DNA of 24,324 nt from CBIFVZ01 sp966185765 (GTDB taxonomy: Bacteria; Pseudomonadota; Gammaproteobacteria; Enterobacterales; Enterobacteriaceae). The stretch is from NCBI GenBank assembly GCA_966185765.1, contig CBIFVZ010000061.1, forward strand, positions 1 through 24,324, read 5' to 3'. Position numbers and translations under genes: made by a program. Under the pieces are notes generated by a model. The model searched no databases. It had not been told where the DNA came from and was given only the letters and a program-made list of their open reading frames with translations. How positions within the stretch are numbered: position 1 is the first letter of the stretch; every line of letters begins with the position of its first letter. Below are positions 1 to 7,450 of the stretch, in pieces.

Positions 1-144
<144 letters not shown>

Positions 145-238
145 ACGACATTGTCCAGTAAACCTACCCCCTCGGATAGTTTCCACCGGCACTCTAAAGT
201 TTCGGGAAAAAAACTTTGTTGTAACGTGGGGTCGCAGG

Positions 239-267
239 ATTATAGAGAAGTCGCGAATAAAGATCGA
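239..267 (-). promoter_or_regulatory. probable rplM promoter
   Basis: On the minus strand a perfect -10 hexamer TATAAT lies at 244-239, followed by a GC-rich stretch (cctgcgacc) of the discriminator type common at stringently controlled ribosomal promoters. The -35 at a 17-bp spacing (TCGATC, 267-262) is a poor match. Transcription would start near 232. The -10 is clearly seen; promoter activity and the exact -35 are inferred. Confidence 0.65.
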
Positions 268-364
268 CCCCTTTTTACTGTTAAGGCGTACATGGCTGCA
301 CGCGACATGCCTTGTAGGCCCGGAGCGGCAGATAACGTAAGGGTAAAAGGAGCGACACCCTGAA

Positions 365-480
365 TAATACGTGCCACAGGAAGGCGGCAAGCGCACGAGG
401 CCCGGGAGCTTACTCAAGTCAGTGACCGGGCGAGTAAGTGCAGCCAACGCACCTGTGGCGCGAAGGATGACGGCTAACCG
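365..480 (+). repeat. ERIC-like intergenic repeat
   Basis: The stretch resembles the enterobacterial repetitive intergenic consensus: it carries gggagcttactcaagtcagt (404-423), then a block matching the ERIC core gcagccaacgcacctg (440-455), and gaaggatgacgg (462-473). It contains nested inverted repeats: gccacagg (373-380) with cctgtggc (452-459), and cccgg (401-405) with ccggg (426-430). It has drifted from the consensus I remember. Boundaries are approximate. It lies about 120 bp upstream of the rplM -10 and downstream of zapE. Confidence 0.8.
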
Positions 481-485
481 GCATT

Positions 486-606
486 ATCAAACGTTATCAT
501 TGCCGCCAGTTTGGTCGCGGCCAGCGCACAGCAACCGCAGCGTACTGAAGTACGTGAGGATTGCGAGCACTGCCCGAGGCCAAAATGGCAAGTAAAATAG
601 TTTGAT
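486..606. repeat. 121-bp imperfect palindrome, probably a repeated intergenic element
   Basis: The ends atcaaac (486-492) and gtttgat (600-606) are perfect inverted repeats. The arms continue to pair imperfectly inward (attgccgccagtttgg on the left against ccaaaatggcaagt on the right), and the centre is the near-palindrome cgtactgaagtacg (541-554). The whole could fold into one long interrupted hairpin. It begins five bases after the ERIC-like unit and ends eight bases before the zapE stop codon, so it would lie in the 3' end of any zapE transcript. The central GC-rich part resembles a sequence I recall in other enteric intergenic regions and may correspond to the box C family, but I cannot verify that. 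Confidence 0.7.
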
Positions 607-614
607 GTTGTCGG

Positions 615-1742
615 TTACGGCATATGGGGACGTTGTAGATAATCCTCGCTCTGCATCTCCTGCAAGCGCGACAGACAGCGCTGGAACTCAAATTTCAGTC
701 GCTCCCCCTGGTAAATCTCAAGCAACGGCGCCTGCGCCAGCACCACCAGCTTCACATGGCGCTCATAAAACTCATCCACCAGCGCGATAAAGCGCCGTGC
801 TTCACTTTCCATTAGCGGCGTCATCACCGGCACATCATAAAGCAACACGGTGTGAAAGAGCCGGGAAAGGGCAATATAATCGTGCTGGCTACGGGCATCC
901 ACACAAAGCGCGGTAAACGTCACCGCCAGAGTCTGGTTGGCGCTGGCTGCAATCGGTAGCGGACGGTGGTTGACCTCCAGCGTTTCAGGCCGCTGTTCAG
1001 GAGTCCCTGCCAGCGCTTGCCATAGCTTCGCCATTTGCCGTTGCGTGTCATCGTTTAACGGTGCCAGCCATAAATGTGCCTGGGTCAATGTGCGCAAACG
1101 ATAATCAATCCCCGCATCAACGTTCATCACGTCACAGTTGTGTTTAATCGCCTCAATGGCAGGCAAGAAACGCGCACGCTGCAAACCGTTACGGTACAGC
1201 TGATCCGGCGGGATATTCGAGGTGGCAACCAGCGTAATACCGCGTGCAAACAGGGCCTGCATCAGGCTGCCCAGCAGCATAGCGTCGGTAATATCGGAAA
1301 CAAAAAATTCATCAAAGCAGATAACATCCGCCTGCGCCTTAAACCCGTCGGCCACTTTCTCAAGCGGATCGCTGTGGCCCTGCAATGTTGTCAGTTCCTC
1401 ATGCACACGCAGCATAAAGCGATGGAAATGCAGCCTGAGCTTGCGCTCGCCCGGAATACTCTGGAAAAACATGTCCATTAACCACGTTTTCCCGCGCCCG
1501 ACGCCGCCCCACATATACAGCCCGCGAACCGGTTGAACGCTCTCACTGGCACGCTTGCCAAGCAGCTTGCCAAAGCGCGCCATCAGTCCACCGCTGGCGG
1601 CAGGCGTTGGATTATCTCTGGCGGTTAACTCCTGCCAGATAAGGTTGAGGCGGGAGATGGCTTCCCGCTGGACGTCGTCAGGTTGGTAGCTACCCTCGCT
1701 GAGGGCCTGTTGATAGCGCGATGTCGGAGAAAGGCTTTGCAT
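615..1742 (-). CDS. zapE: Cell division protein ZapE (AFG1-type ATPase)
   Basis: The 375-residue product equals the E. coli length and aligns along its whole extent with ZapE (formerly YhcM). It is a P-loop ATPase of the AFG1/LACE1 family: Walker A GGVGRGKT at residues 79-86, Walker B VICFDEF with Asp144 and Glu145, and a TSN sensor-like motif near residue 175. In E. coli ZapE acts at the septum, promotes constriction and destabilises FtsZ polymers in an ATP-dependent manner, with a larger role under low oxygen or heat. The ATG at 1742-1740 has no strong Shine-Dalgarno. It is divergent from zapG across 195 bp. No classical terminator follows; the large palindrome at 486-606 begins eight bases after the stop and may serve as a 3' structure. 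Confidence 0.96.
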   Translation of the reverse strand: MQSLSPTSRYQQALSEGSYQPDDVQREAISRLNLIWQELTARDNPTPAASGGLMARFGKLLGKRASESVQPVRGLYMWGGVGRGKTWLMDMFFQSIPGERKLRLHFHRFMLRVHEELTTLQGHSDPLEKVADGFKAQADVICFDEFFVSDITDAMLLGSLMQALFARGITLVATSNIPPDQLYRNGLQRARFLPAIEAIKHNCDVMNVDAGIDYRLRTLTQAHLWLAPLNDDTQRQMAKLWQALAGTPEQRPETLEVNHRPLPIAASANQTLAVTFTALCVDARSQHDYIALSRLFHTVLLYDVPVMTPLMESEARRFIALVDEFYERHVKLVVLAQAPLLEIYQGERLKFEFQRCLSRLQEMQSEDYLQRPHMP

Positions 1743-1937
1743 GGTGTTATTGTCGTTCTATTTAAGTGAGTTACTGCCGTTAGCAATTGGCGAAAAAAAG
1801 TCCGTTCTACATTAAGCGATGTGTGCGCAGGATTCCACTTCTGGTGGATTAACAGTTATAGTGGCTAACAGGCAGAGGCTCGGGCAAACGTCCGGTCCTA
1901 AGCACCCTACGGAACAACAAAACAATGGGAGTCGTTC

Positions 1938-2348
1938 ATGACCTGGGAATACGTGTTATACGCTGTCGTTGGTTTAGTCGTCGGCATCATTATCGGCGCT
2001 GCTGCGATGCGTTTTGGCAACCGTAAACTACGCCAGCAACAGGCCCTGCAGTATGAGCTGGAACAGAAAAAGGCAGAACTGGAAACCTGGCGTGAAGAAC
2101 TGGTCGGCCACTTTGCACAGAGCGCCGAACTGCTCGATAAAATGGCGCAGGATTATCGTCAGCTCTATCAGCACATGGCAAAAAGCTCCAGTACGCTGCT
2201 GCCGGAACTGTCAGCCGAGACTAACCCGTTTCGCCATCGTCTGAGCGAATCCGAAGCCGGTAACGATCAGGCGCCGGTACAGATGCCACGCGATTATTCA
2301 GACGGTGCCTCCGGCCTGCTGCGCTCAGACAGCCGCCGCCGCGATTGA
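1938..2348 (+). CDS. zapG: Inner-membrane cell division/envelope protein ZapG (YhcB, DUF1043)
   Basis: The 136-residue product has one N-terminal membrane segment (about residues 5-23) followed by a conserved FGNRKLRQQQALQYELE stretch that starts a cytoplasmic coiled coil of about residues 30-75. The C-terminal tail (NPFRHRL, then DQAPVQMPRDY) is conserved in enteric YhcB, though this copy is a few residues longer than E. coli's. YhcB/ZapG links divisome and elongasome function with envelope growth in E. coli; its biochemical activity is not settled. The start ATG at 1938 follows GGGAG at 1927-1931. The gene is monocistronic: a strong terminator follows 12 bp after the stop and precedes degQ. 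Confidence 0.95.
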   Translation: MTWEYVLYAVVGLVVGIIIGAAAMRFGNRKLRQQQALQYELEQKKAELETWREELVGHFAQSAELLDKMAQDYRQLYQHMAKSSSTLLPELSAETNPFRHRLSESEAGNDQAPVQMPRDYSDGASGLLRSDSRRRD

Positions 2349-2360
2349 GACACCATTCAA

Positions 2361-2386
2361 CGGGGCGCGATGCGCCCCGATTTTTT
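2361..2386 (+). terminator. Rho-independent terminator of zapG
   Basis: A perfect 8-bp GC stem, cggggcgc (2361-2368) with gcgccccg (2372-2379), encloses a 3-nt loop and is followed by a run of six T. It lies directly after the zapG stop. Confidence 0.92.
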
Positions 2387-2438
2387 CTCTGCCGCCTGTC
2401 GGCAGGTTGTTAAATCCAGGTTACGGGATATTTTACCG

Positions 2439-3812
2439 ATGAATAAACCCACACAGCTTTTCAGCGCCGTTGCGCTGAGTATTGGATTGACGTTGTCGGC
2501 AACGTTACCTGTCCACGCTGCACTGCCGCAGGAGGTTCCAGGCCAACCGGCTATGCCAAGCCTGGCGCCGATGCTGGAAAAAGTGCTGCCTGCAGTTGTC
2601 AGCGTCAAAGTGAAAGGTTCTGCTGCACAGGCACAAAATCTGCAAATTCCACCTGAGTTGAAAAAATTCTTTGGTGACCAGTTTGGCCAGAGACAACCGC
2701 GTGAATTTGAAGGCCAGGGCTCCGGCGTTATCATCAATGCCGAAAAAGGCTACGTGTTGACCAATAATCATGTCATCAACAAGGCCGAAAAAATCTCCGT
2801 ACAGTTAAGTGATGGCCGCGAATTTAGCGCCAGACTCATCGGCAGCGACGAGCAGAGTGACATTGCTTTGCTGCAGTTGCAGAACGCGTCGAAACTCACT
2901 GAAGTCAAATTCGCCGACTCCGACACACTGCGCGTTGGTGATTTTGCCGTCGCCGTTGGCAACCCGTTTGGTCTGGGTCAAACAGCCACATCCGGGATTA
3001 TTTCCGCGCTGGGTCGCAGCGGCCTGAACCTGGAAGGGCTGGAAAACTTTATCCAGACCGATGCCTCAATTAACCGTGGCAATTCCGGCGGCGCGCTGAT
3101 CAACCTCAACGGTGAGCTTATCGGTATTAATACCGCTATTCTTGCCCCGAGCGGCGGCAACGTGGGTATCGGCTTTGCCATTCCGTCCAACATGGCACAG
3201 ACGCTCGCAAAACAGCTGATTCAGTTTGGTGAGGTGAAGCGCGGGCTACTGGGCGTACGCGGCACCGAAATGAGCGCGGATATCGCTAAAGCGTTTAATC
3301 TCGACGCCCAGCGCGGGGCGTTTATCAGTGAAGTCCTGCCAAACTCTGCATCTGCCAAAGCGGGTATTAAGGCAGGCGACGTGATTACCTCGCTTAACGG
3401 CCGCTCATTGAGTAGTTTTGCCGAGCTGCGCTCGCGCATAGCCACCACTGAACCCGGCACCAAAGTGAAACTGGGCTTGCTGCGTAACGGCAAACCCATA
3501 GAGGTGGAGGTGACCCTGGATAACAACGCGTCCTCCTCCTCAAGTGCAGAACTGATTATTCCGGCACTGAAAGGCGCAACGCTGAGCGACGGGCAGTTAA
3601 AAGACGGCACGCAGGGTATTAAAGCCGATGCCGTGGCGCAGGGCAGTACGGCAGCACAAGCGGGTCTTCATAAGGGCGATCTGATTGTTGGCGTTAACCG
3701 CGAACGTGTTCGCAGCATTGCTGAGTTGCGTAAAAAGCTGGAATCCAAACCCGATATCATTGCACTGAATGTGATTCGCGGTACGGAAAACCTTTATCTG
3801 TTGCTGCGTTAA
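2439..3812 (+). CDS. degQ: Periplasmic serine endoprotease DegQ
   Basis: The product has 457 residues (E. coli 455). It begins with a Sec signal peptide ending in the motif VHA (predicted cut after Ala27). The trypsin-like domain carries the triad His111 (TNNHV), Asp141 (SDIALL) and Ser216 (GNSGG). Two PDZ domains follow, at about residues 260-350 and 370-457. DegQ is an HtrA-family protease and chaperone that degrades misfolded envelope proteins and assembles into trimers and larger cages. The reading frame is open upstream to 2370, but the ATG at 2439 is chosen because it gives a normal signal peptide and the family length, and the upstream part overlaps the zapG terminator. The Shine-Dalgarno is weak. 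degS follows 86 bp later. Confidence 0.97.
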   Translation: MNKPTQLFSAVALSIGLTLSATLPVHAALPQEVPGQPAMPSLAPMLEKVLPAVVSVKVKGSAAQAQNLQIPPELKKFFGDQFGQRQPREFEGQGSGVIINAEKGYVLTNNHVINKAEKISVQLSDGREFSARLIGSDEQSDIALLQLQNASKLTEVKFADSDTLRVGDFAVAVGNPFGLGQTATSGIISALGRSGLNLEGLENFIQTDASINRGNSGGALINLNGELIGINTAILAPSGGNVGIGFAIPSNMAQTLAKQLIQFGEVKRGLLGVRGTEMSADIAKAFNLDAQRGAFISEVLPNSASAKAGIKAGDVITSLNGRSLSSFAELRSRIATTEPGTKVKLGLLRNGKPIEVEVTLDNNASSSSSAELIIPALKGATLSDGQLKDGTQGIKADAVAQGSTAAQAGLHKGDLIVGVNRERVRSIAELRKKLESKPDIIALNVIRGTENLYLLLR

Positions 3813-3820
3813 CCTAAAAT

Positions 3821-3851
3821 TCAGCGGACATCCGCATGTGATGTCCGCTGA
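3821..3851. repeat. 11-bp inverted repeat between degQ and degS
   Basis: tcagcggacat (3821-3831) and atgtccgctga (3841-3851) are exact inverted repeats around a 9-nt loop. The stem starts eight bases after the degQ stop. There is no T-run on the plus side, so it is not a classical terminator; it could be an attenuator, a 3'-end stabiliser, or a weak terminator separating degQ from degS expression. Confidence 0.7.
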
Positions 3852-3898
3852 ACTCATGCTATCCTCCCTGCGTTCACCCTTTTGGTTATTTCGTATCC

Positions 3899-4963
3899 AT
3901 GCTTCTGAAACTGTTACGTCCGCTTATCGTCGGATTGATTGTTGCGGGGCTGCTGCTGGCCTTTATCCCGTCTCTGCGCCAGCAGAGTCCGTTCACTGTG
4001 CCTCAGAGTTACAGTGCAGATGAAACGCCGGTTAGCTATAACCTGGCGGTTCGTCGCGCGGCACCGGCCGTGGTTAATGTTTATAATCGCGGCGTAAACA
4101 GCTCATCGCGTAATCAGCTGGAAATCCGCACGCTTGGCTCCGGTGTTATCATGGATGACCGCGGCTATATCATTACCAATAAGCACGTTATTAACGATGC
4201 AGACCAGATAATCGTGGCATTGCAGGATGGACGTATTTTTGAAGCGTTGCTGGTAGGTTCGGATGCCCTCACCGACCTGGCCGTACTGAAAATCAACGCC
4301 ACAAATCTGCCCGTAATTCCCATCAATGCTAAACGCACACCACACGTTGGCGATGTGGTGATGGCCATTGGCAATCCCTATAACCTCGGACAAACCATTA
4401 CCCAGGGTATTATCAGTGCCACAGGCCGCGTAGGACTCAATCCTTCCGGGCGACAGAATTTCCTGCAAACCGATGCCTCCATCAACCACGGTAACTCGGG
4501 CGGTGCACTGGTGAACTCGCTCGGCGAACTGATGGGCATTAACACGCTTTCTTTCGACAAGAGTAATGACGGCGAAACCCCTGAAGGGTTGGGCTTTGCC
4601 ATTCCGGTGCAACTTGCCACCAAAATCATGGACAAGCTCATTCGCGATGGCCGCGTGATTCGCGGCTATATCGGCATTACCGGACGTGACAGCCCATCAA
4701 TCCACGGCCCCGGTGCGGGTATCGACCAGATTCAGGGCATTATTGTCAATGAAGTCGCACAGGATGGTCCGGCCGCACGCGCAGGTATTCAGGCTAACGA
4801 CGTGATTGTCTCTGTGAATAACAAACCCGCGCTTTCGGTCCTTGAAACTATGGATCAGGTGGCTGAAATCCGCCCTGGCTCGGTTATCCCTGTTGAAGTC
4901 ATGCGTGAAGATCGCAAGATAACGTTCCAGGTAACAATTCAGGAATACGAGTTCAGTAGCTGA
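3899..4963 (+). CDS. degS: Membrane-anchored site-1 protease DegS
   Basis: The 354-residue product (E. coli 355) has an uncleaved N-terminal anchor (about residues 8-25), a trypsin-like protease domain with His96 (TNKHV), Asp126 (LTDLAV) and Ser200 (GNSGG), and a single C-terminal PDZ domain (about 255-354). DegS senses misfolded outer-membrane porins: their exposed C-termini bind the PDZ domain and activate cleavage of the anti-sigma factor RseA, which starts the sigma-E response. One residue is missing relative to E. coli in the loop after KINAT, which shifts the catalytic serine from 201 to 200. The ATG at 3899 gives the family N-terminus; no clear Shine-Dalgarno precedes it. degQ and degS are tandem paralogues with separate jobs. 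Confidence 0.97.
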   Translation: MLLKLLRPLIVGLIVAGLLLAFIPSLRQQSPFTVPQSYSADETPVSYNLAVRRAAPAVVNVYNRGVNSSSRNQLEIRTLGSGVIMDDRGYIITNKHVINDADQIIVALQDGRIFEALLVGSDALTDLAVLKINATNLPVIPINAKRTPHVGDVVMAIGNPYNLGQTITQGIISATGRVGLNPSGRQNFLQTDASINHGNSGGALVNSLGELMGINTLSFDKSNDGETPEGLGFAIPVQLATKIMDKLIRDGRVIRGYIGITGRDSPSIHGPGAGIDQIQGIIVNEVAQDGPAARAGIQANDVIVSVNNKPALSVLETMDQVAEIRPGSVIPVEVMREDRKITFQVTIQEYEFSS

Positions 4964-4979
4964 AAATGTTACTGACAAA

Positions 4980-5000
4980 AGCCGAGCAAGCGGCATTTTT
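4980..5000 (+). terminator. Possible terminator of degS
   Basis: A short stem gccg (4981-4984) with cggc (4991-4994) and an A/T extension is followed by attttttac. The stem is only 4 bp, so termination strength is uncertain. It lies about 17 bp after the degS stop. Confidence 0.55.
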
Positions 5001-5080
5001 TACTCCCCCAGCCCCACTTGCTATTCCTGTTATTGAGTAAGGGGGCTGGCTGCGCGAATCGGGCGGATGCCACCAGAAAC

Positions 5081-5112
5081 AAAAAAGCCGGAACCTGCGT
5101 TCCGGCTTTTTA
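5081..5112 (-). terminator. Rho-independent terminator of mdh, probably bidirectional
   Basis: The stem agccggaa (5086-5093) with ttccggct (5100-5107) and a 6-nt loop is flanked by six A on the left and a T-run on the right. On the minus strand this gives a classic U-tract 18 bp after the mdh stop; on the plus strand it can back up termination of degS. Confidence 0.92.
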
Positions 5113-5130
5113 CGTCAGGGCATAGCGCCA

Positions 5131-6069
5131 TTATCTGGCAACGAACTCTTCGCCCAGCGCAATATCTTTTTTCAGGGTATCAAGCATCTCGGTCAGCGCT
5201 TTTTCTTCAAATGCGCTCAGCTTACCGATGTCGCGACGCTCAGCAACGCCGTCTTTACCTAACAGCAGCGGCTGCGAGAAGAAGCGCGCATATTTACCGT
5301 CGCCTTCAACATATGCACATTCCACCACACCCGACTCGCCCTGCAGAGCACGCACCAGAGAGAGGCCAAAACGTGCCGCAGCCTGACCCATAGACAAGGT
5401 TGCAGAACCGCCACCGGCTTTTGCTTCTACCACTTCCGTACCCGCGTTCTGGATACGTTTGGTAAGGCTTGCCACTTCTTCCTCGCTAAAGCTCACGCCC
5501 GGGATTTGCGACAGTAGCGGCAGAATGGTCACGCCGGAGTGGCCGCCAATAACCGGTACTTCCAGCTCGGTAGTTTTCTTACCTTTAAGCTCAGCAACAA
5601 AGGTGTTAGAACGGATAATATCCAGCGTTGTCACGCCGAACAGTTTGTTCTTATCATACACGCCCGCTTTTTTCAGCACGTCTGCCGCAATGGCAACAGT
5701 GGTGTTCACCGGGTTGGTGATAATACCGATGCAGGCTTTCGGGCAGGTTTTCGCAACCTGCTCAATGAGATTTTTAACAATACCGGCATTGACGTTAAAC
5801 AGGTCAGAGCGGTCCATGCCCGGCTTACGGGCAACACCCGCTGAAATCAGCACCACGTCCGCACCGTGCAGCGCAGGTGTCGCATCTTCACCGGAAAAAC
5901 CTTTTACTTTCACATCAGTTGGGATGTGGCTCAGATCCACTGCAACACCGGGCGTTACGGGAGCGATATCATAGAGGGAGAGTTCTGAACCTGAGGGCAG
6001 CTGGGTCTTTAAGAGAAGGGCCAGCGCCTGGCCAATGCCGCCAGCTGCGCCGAGGACTGCAACTTTCAT
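5131..6069 (-). CDS. mdh: Malate dehydrogenase (NAD+)
   Basis: The 312-residue product has the exact E. coli Mdh length. It interconverts malate and oxaloacetate with NAD in the TCA cycle, in the cytoplasm. The Rossmann motif GAAGGIGQ is at residues 8-14. Substrate-binding Arg81 and Arg87 (ARKPGMDR), Arg153, and the catalytic pair Asp150 and His177 (GGHSG) are all present. The frame is open 21 codons further upstream, but the ATG at 6069-6067 is preceded by a strong AGGAG (6080-6076) and gives the conserved N-terminus MKVAVLGAAGG. It is divergent from argR across 504 bp, as in E. coli, where mdh is repressed anaerobically by ArcA; I did not identify ArcA sites with confidence here. Confidence 0.98.
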   Translation of the reverse strand: MKVAVLGAAGGIGQALALLLKTQLPSGSELSLYDIAPVTPGVAVDLSHIPTDVKVKGFSGEDATPALHGADVVLISAGVARKPGMDRSDLFNVNAGIVKNLIEQVAKTCPKACIGIITNPVNTTVAIAADVLKKAGVYDKNKLFGVTTLDIIRSNTFVAELKGKKTTELEVPVIGGHSGVTILPLLSQIPGVSFSEEEVASLTKRIQNAGTEVVEAKAGGGSATLSMGQAAARFGLSLVRALQGESGVVECAYVEGDGKYARFFSQPLLLGKDGVAERRDIGKLSAFEEKALTEMLDTLKKDIALGEEFVAR

Positions 6070-6509
6070 CCTAAACTCCTTATTATGGTTAGCTAAGTCT
6101 TGCCGGTATTTCTGGCTGTGGCGGGCGACCATAATCTACGAAGCAGGTAATTACAATCCTTGCAAACCTGTAATGCGAAGCTACGCAATAACTTAGCTGC
6201 AATCCTGCTCTCATCCTGGCGTGAAAATCAGCGCTCACCACACTGCTTGCCTGAAAAACAGGCGGGTGATAGCTGGCTACATTACACCCGCAGAGGTTGG
6301 CAAAACAACCTCATTTCCATAACATTTTATTAACTTTGATCGCAACCACATTTCTTCTGTTGTACAGGCTGCAAACCGCTACACTCAGTGATTAAAAAAG
6401 ATAACTGGCACTTTCAGGAACCATTCAAACCCTTAAAGCGTGTTTATTAATGGCAACTTTTGCTAAAATCCCGCGCTTTCTCCTGAATTTGGCCGTTCCA
6501 CGGGCCAGG
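6070..6509. promoter_or_regulatory. mdh-argR divergent control region
   Basis: This part of the 504-bp gap holds no credible ORF. Near mdh an inverted repeat attaca (6150-6155) / tgtaat (6169-6174) sits about 80 bp upstream of the mdh start, flanked by AT-rich sequence suited to a promoter. Further right are A/T-rich tracts and an extended -10-like TGCTAAAAT (6461-6469) pointing toward argR. I see no strong sigma-70 promoter for mdh with both hexamers good; its location is therefore left open. Confidence 0.5.
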
Positions 6510-6547
6510 TTTGCATAAAAATTCATCTAAATGCATAATAATATGGC
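6510..6547 (+). promoter_or_regulatory. argR promoter overlapped by two ARG boxes (autoregulatory operator)
   Basis: Two 18-bp ARG boxes stand in tandem: 6510-6527 has TGCAT-aaaa-ATTCA and 6530-6547 has TGCAT-aata-ATATG, against the consensus TGAATwwwwATTCA. The first is near consensus and the second degenerate. They are 2 bp apart, the spacing described for argR itself rather than the usual 3 bp. A promoter fits exactly inside: -35 TTGCAT (6511-6516), 17-bp spacer, -10 CATAAT (6534-6539), so ArgR bound here would block RNA polymerase. Transcription would start near 6546, giving a leader of about 28 nt. Confidence 0.8.
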
Positions 6548-6573
6548 GTATGCCGTTTAACAGGTAACTACCT

Positions 6574-7044
6574 ATGCGAAGTTCCTCAAAGCAAGAAGAA
6601 TTGGTGAAAGCGTTCAAGGCGCTGCTTAAAGAAGAAAAATTCAGCTCCCAGGGTGAAATTGTTCAGGCATTGCAGGAACAGGGGTTCGACAATATTAACC
6701 AGTCGAAAGTCTCCCGCATGCTGACCAAATTTGGCGCTGTACGCACGCGCAACGCGAAAATGGAAATGGTGTACTGTCTGCCAGTAGAGCTTGGCGTCCC
6801 GACAACCTCAAGCCCGCTTAAAAACCTGGTTCTGGATATTGATTACAACGCCGCTGTTGTGGTTATTCACACCAGCCCTGGCGCCGCACAGCTGATTGCC
6901 CGCCTGCTGGACTCTCTAGGGAAGGCTGAAGGTATTCTGGGCACCATTGCCGGTGATGACACGATATTTACCACGCCTTCGCGCAACTTCACTGTTCAAC
7001 AGCTTTACGAAGCTATTCTGGTGCTGTTCGAACAGGAACTCTGA
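6574..7044 (+). CDS. argR: Arginine repressor ArgR
   Basis: The 156-residue product matches E. coli ArgR in length and nearly in sequence. The N-terminal winged helix-turn-helix (about 1-70) includes SKVSR with Ser44, Ser47 and Arg48, which contact the ARG box. The C-terminal domain (about 80-156) forms the hexamer and binds L-arginine, with the GTIAGDDT motif and Asp128/Asp129. The hexamer with arginine represses arginine biosynthesis and also serves as the accessory factor for XerCD recombination at cer-type plasmid sites. The gene is apparently alone in its transcript: an operator and promoter overlap directly upstream and a hairpin follows the stop. Confidence 0.98.
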   Translation: MRSSSKQEELVKAFKALLKEEKFSSQGEIVQALQEQGFDNINQSKVSRMLTKFGAVRTRNAKMEMVYCLPVELGVPTTSSPLKNLVLDIDYNAAVVVIHTSPGAAQLIARLLDSLGKAEGILGTIAGDDTIFTTPSRNFTVQQLYEAILVLFEQEL

Positions 7045-7051
7045 TCGCCCG

Positions 7052-7073
7052 CCGCCCGCAAGGGCGGTGCTTT
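7052..7073 (+). terminator. Probable terminator of argR
   Basis: A GC stem ccgccc (7052-7057) with gggcgg (7062-7067) and a GCAA tetraloop starts seven bases after the argR stop. The following tgcttta has only a short T-run, so efficiency is uncertain. Confidence 0.6.
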
Positions 7074-7111
7074 ATGCCTGATATTCAGGGCGTCATAGCC
7101 CTTCACGTAAG

Positions 7112-7167
7112 CTCCTCTACTCCTCTGCTCCTCTGCTCCTCTGCTCCTCTGCTCCTCTGCTCCTCTG
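7112..7167 (+). repeat. Octamer tandem repeat, seven units
   Basis: The 8-mer ctcctctg is repeated head to tail: one variant unit ctcctcta (7112-7119) followed by six perfect units (7120-7167). It is intergenic, 68 bp after the argR stop and about 285 bp before the yhcN start. The plus strand is pyrimidine-rich, with one purine per unit. Confidence 0.97.
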
Positions 7168-7450
7168 CGTTCAGATTAACCTGGTTTTTTCCCGCTCAAA
7201 CAAACGCACAATTTGTTTAACTTTCACAACCATTTGATTTTAAAAGAAAAATATTTAATTCGTGCGATAAAAACAGCATTTTAATAACCAAATAGAATAA
7301 TGGAATCGTTTCAAAAGAACAAAGTCTCATTGGGTATAATTTGCTGGGTATTAATTTCACGCGTTATTAGTGTATACTTGATTTTGTGATGAGGGTCACA
7401 CAACAAGACCCGAACAAACAAACATAAAAGAATACGACGAGGTGAATACC
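7168..7450 (+). promoter_or_regulatory. AT-rich upstream region of the first yhcN
   Basis: No ORF is credible here. The stretch from about 7195 to 7380 is markedly AT-rich with A- and T-tracts, the kind of DNA that bends and binds nucleoid proteins such as H-NS. Candidate -10 elements are TATAAT at 7336-7341 and TATACT at 7373-7378; neither has a good -35. The Shine-Dalgarno GAGGTG at 7439-7444 fixes the yhcN start six bases later. Confidence 0.5.
7385..7400 (+). promoter_or_regulatory. CRP-type binding site
   Basis: TGTGA-tgaggg-TCACA matches both half-sites of the CRP consensus perfectly with the correct 6-bp spacer. The centre (7392.5) is 58.5 bp upstream of the first yhcN start codon. 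If the TATACT at 7373-7378 is the -10, CRP would sit over the start site and repress; if a promoter uses the weak cataaa at 7423-7428, CRP would be near -41.5 and activate. Confidence 0.75.

Noticed and set aside
6150..6174. The attaca/tgtaat inverted repeat upstream of mdh as a distinct operator
   Set aside because: The arms are only 6 bp and match no binding site I know well enough to name. It is noted in the control-region entry only.
7112..7167. CRISPR array
   Set aside because: The octamer units are directly adjacent with no spacers, and no cas gene is near. It is a simple tandem repeat.
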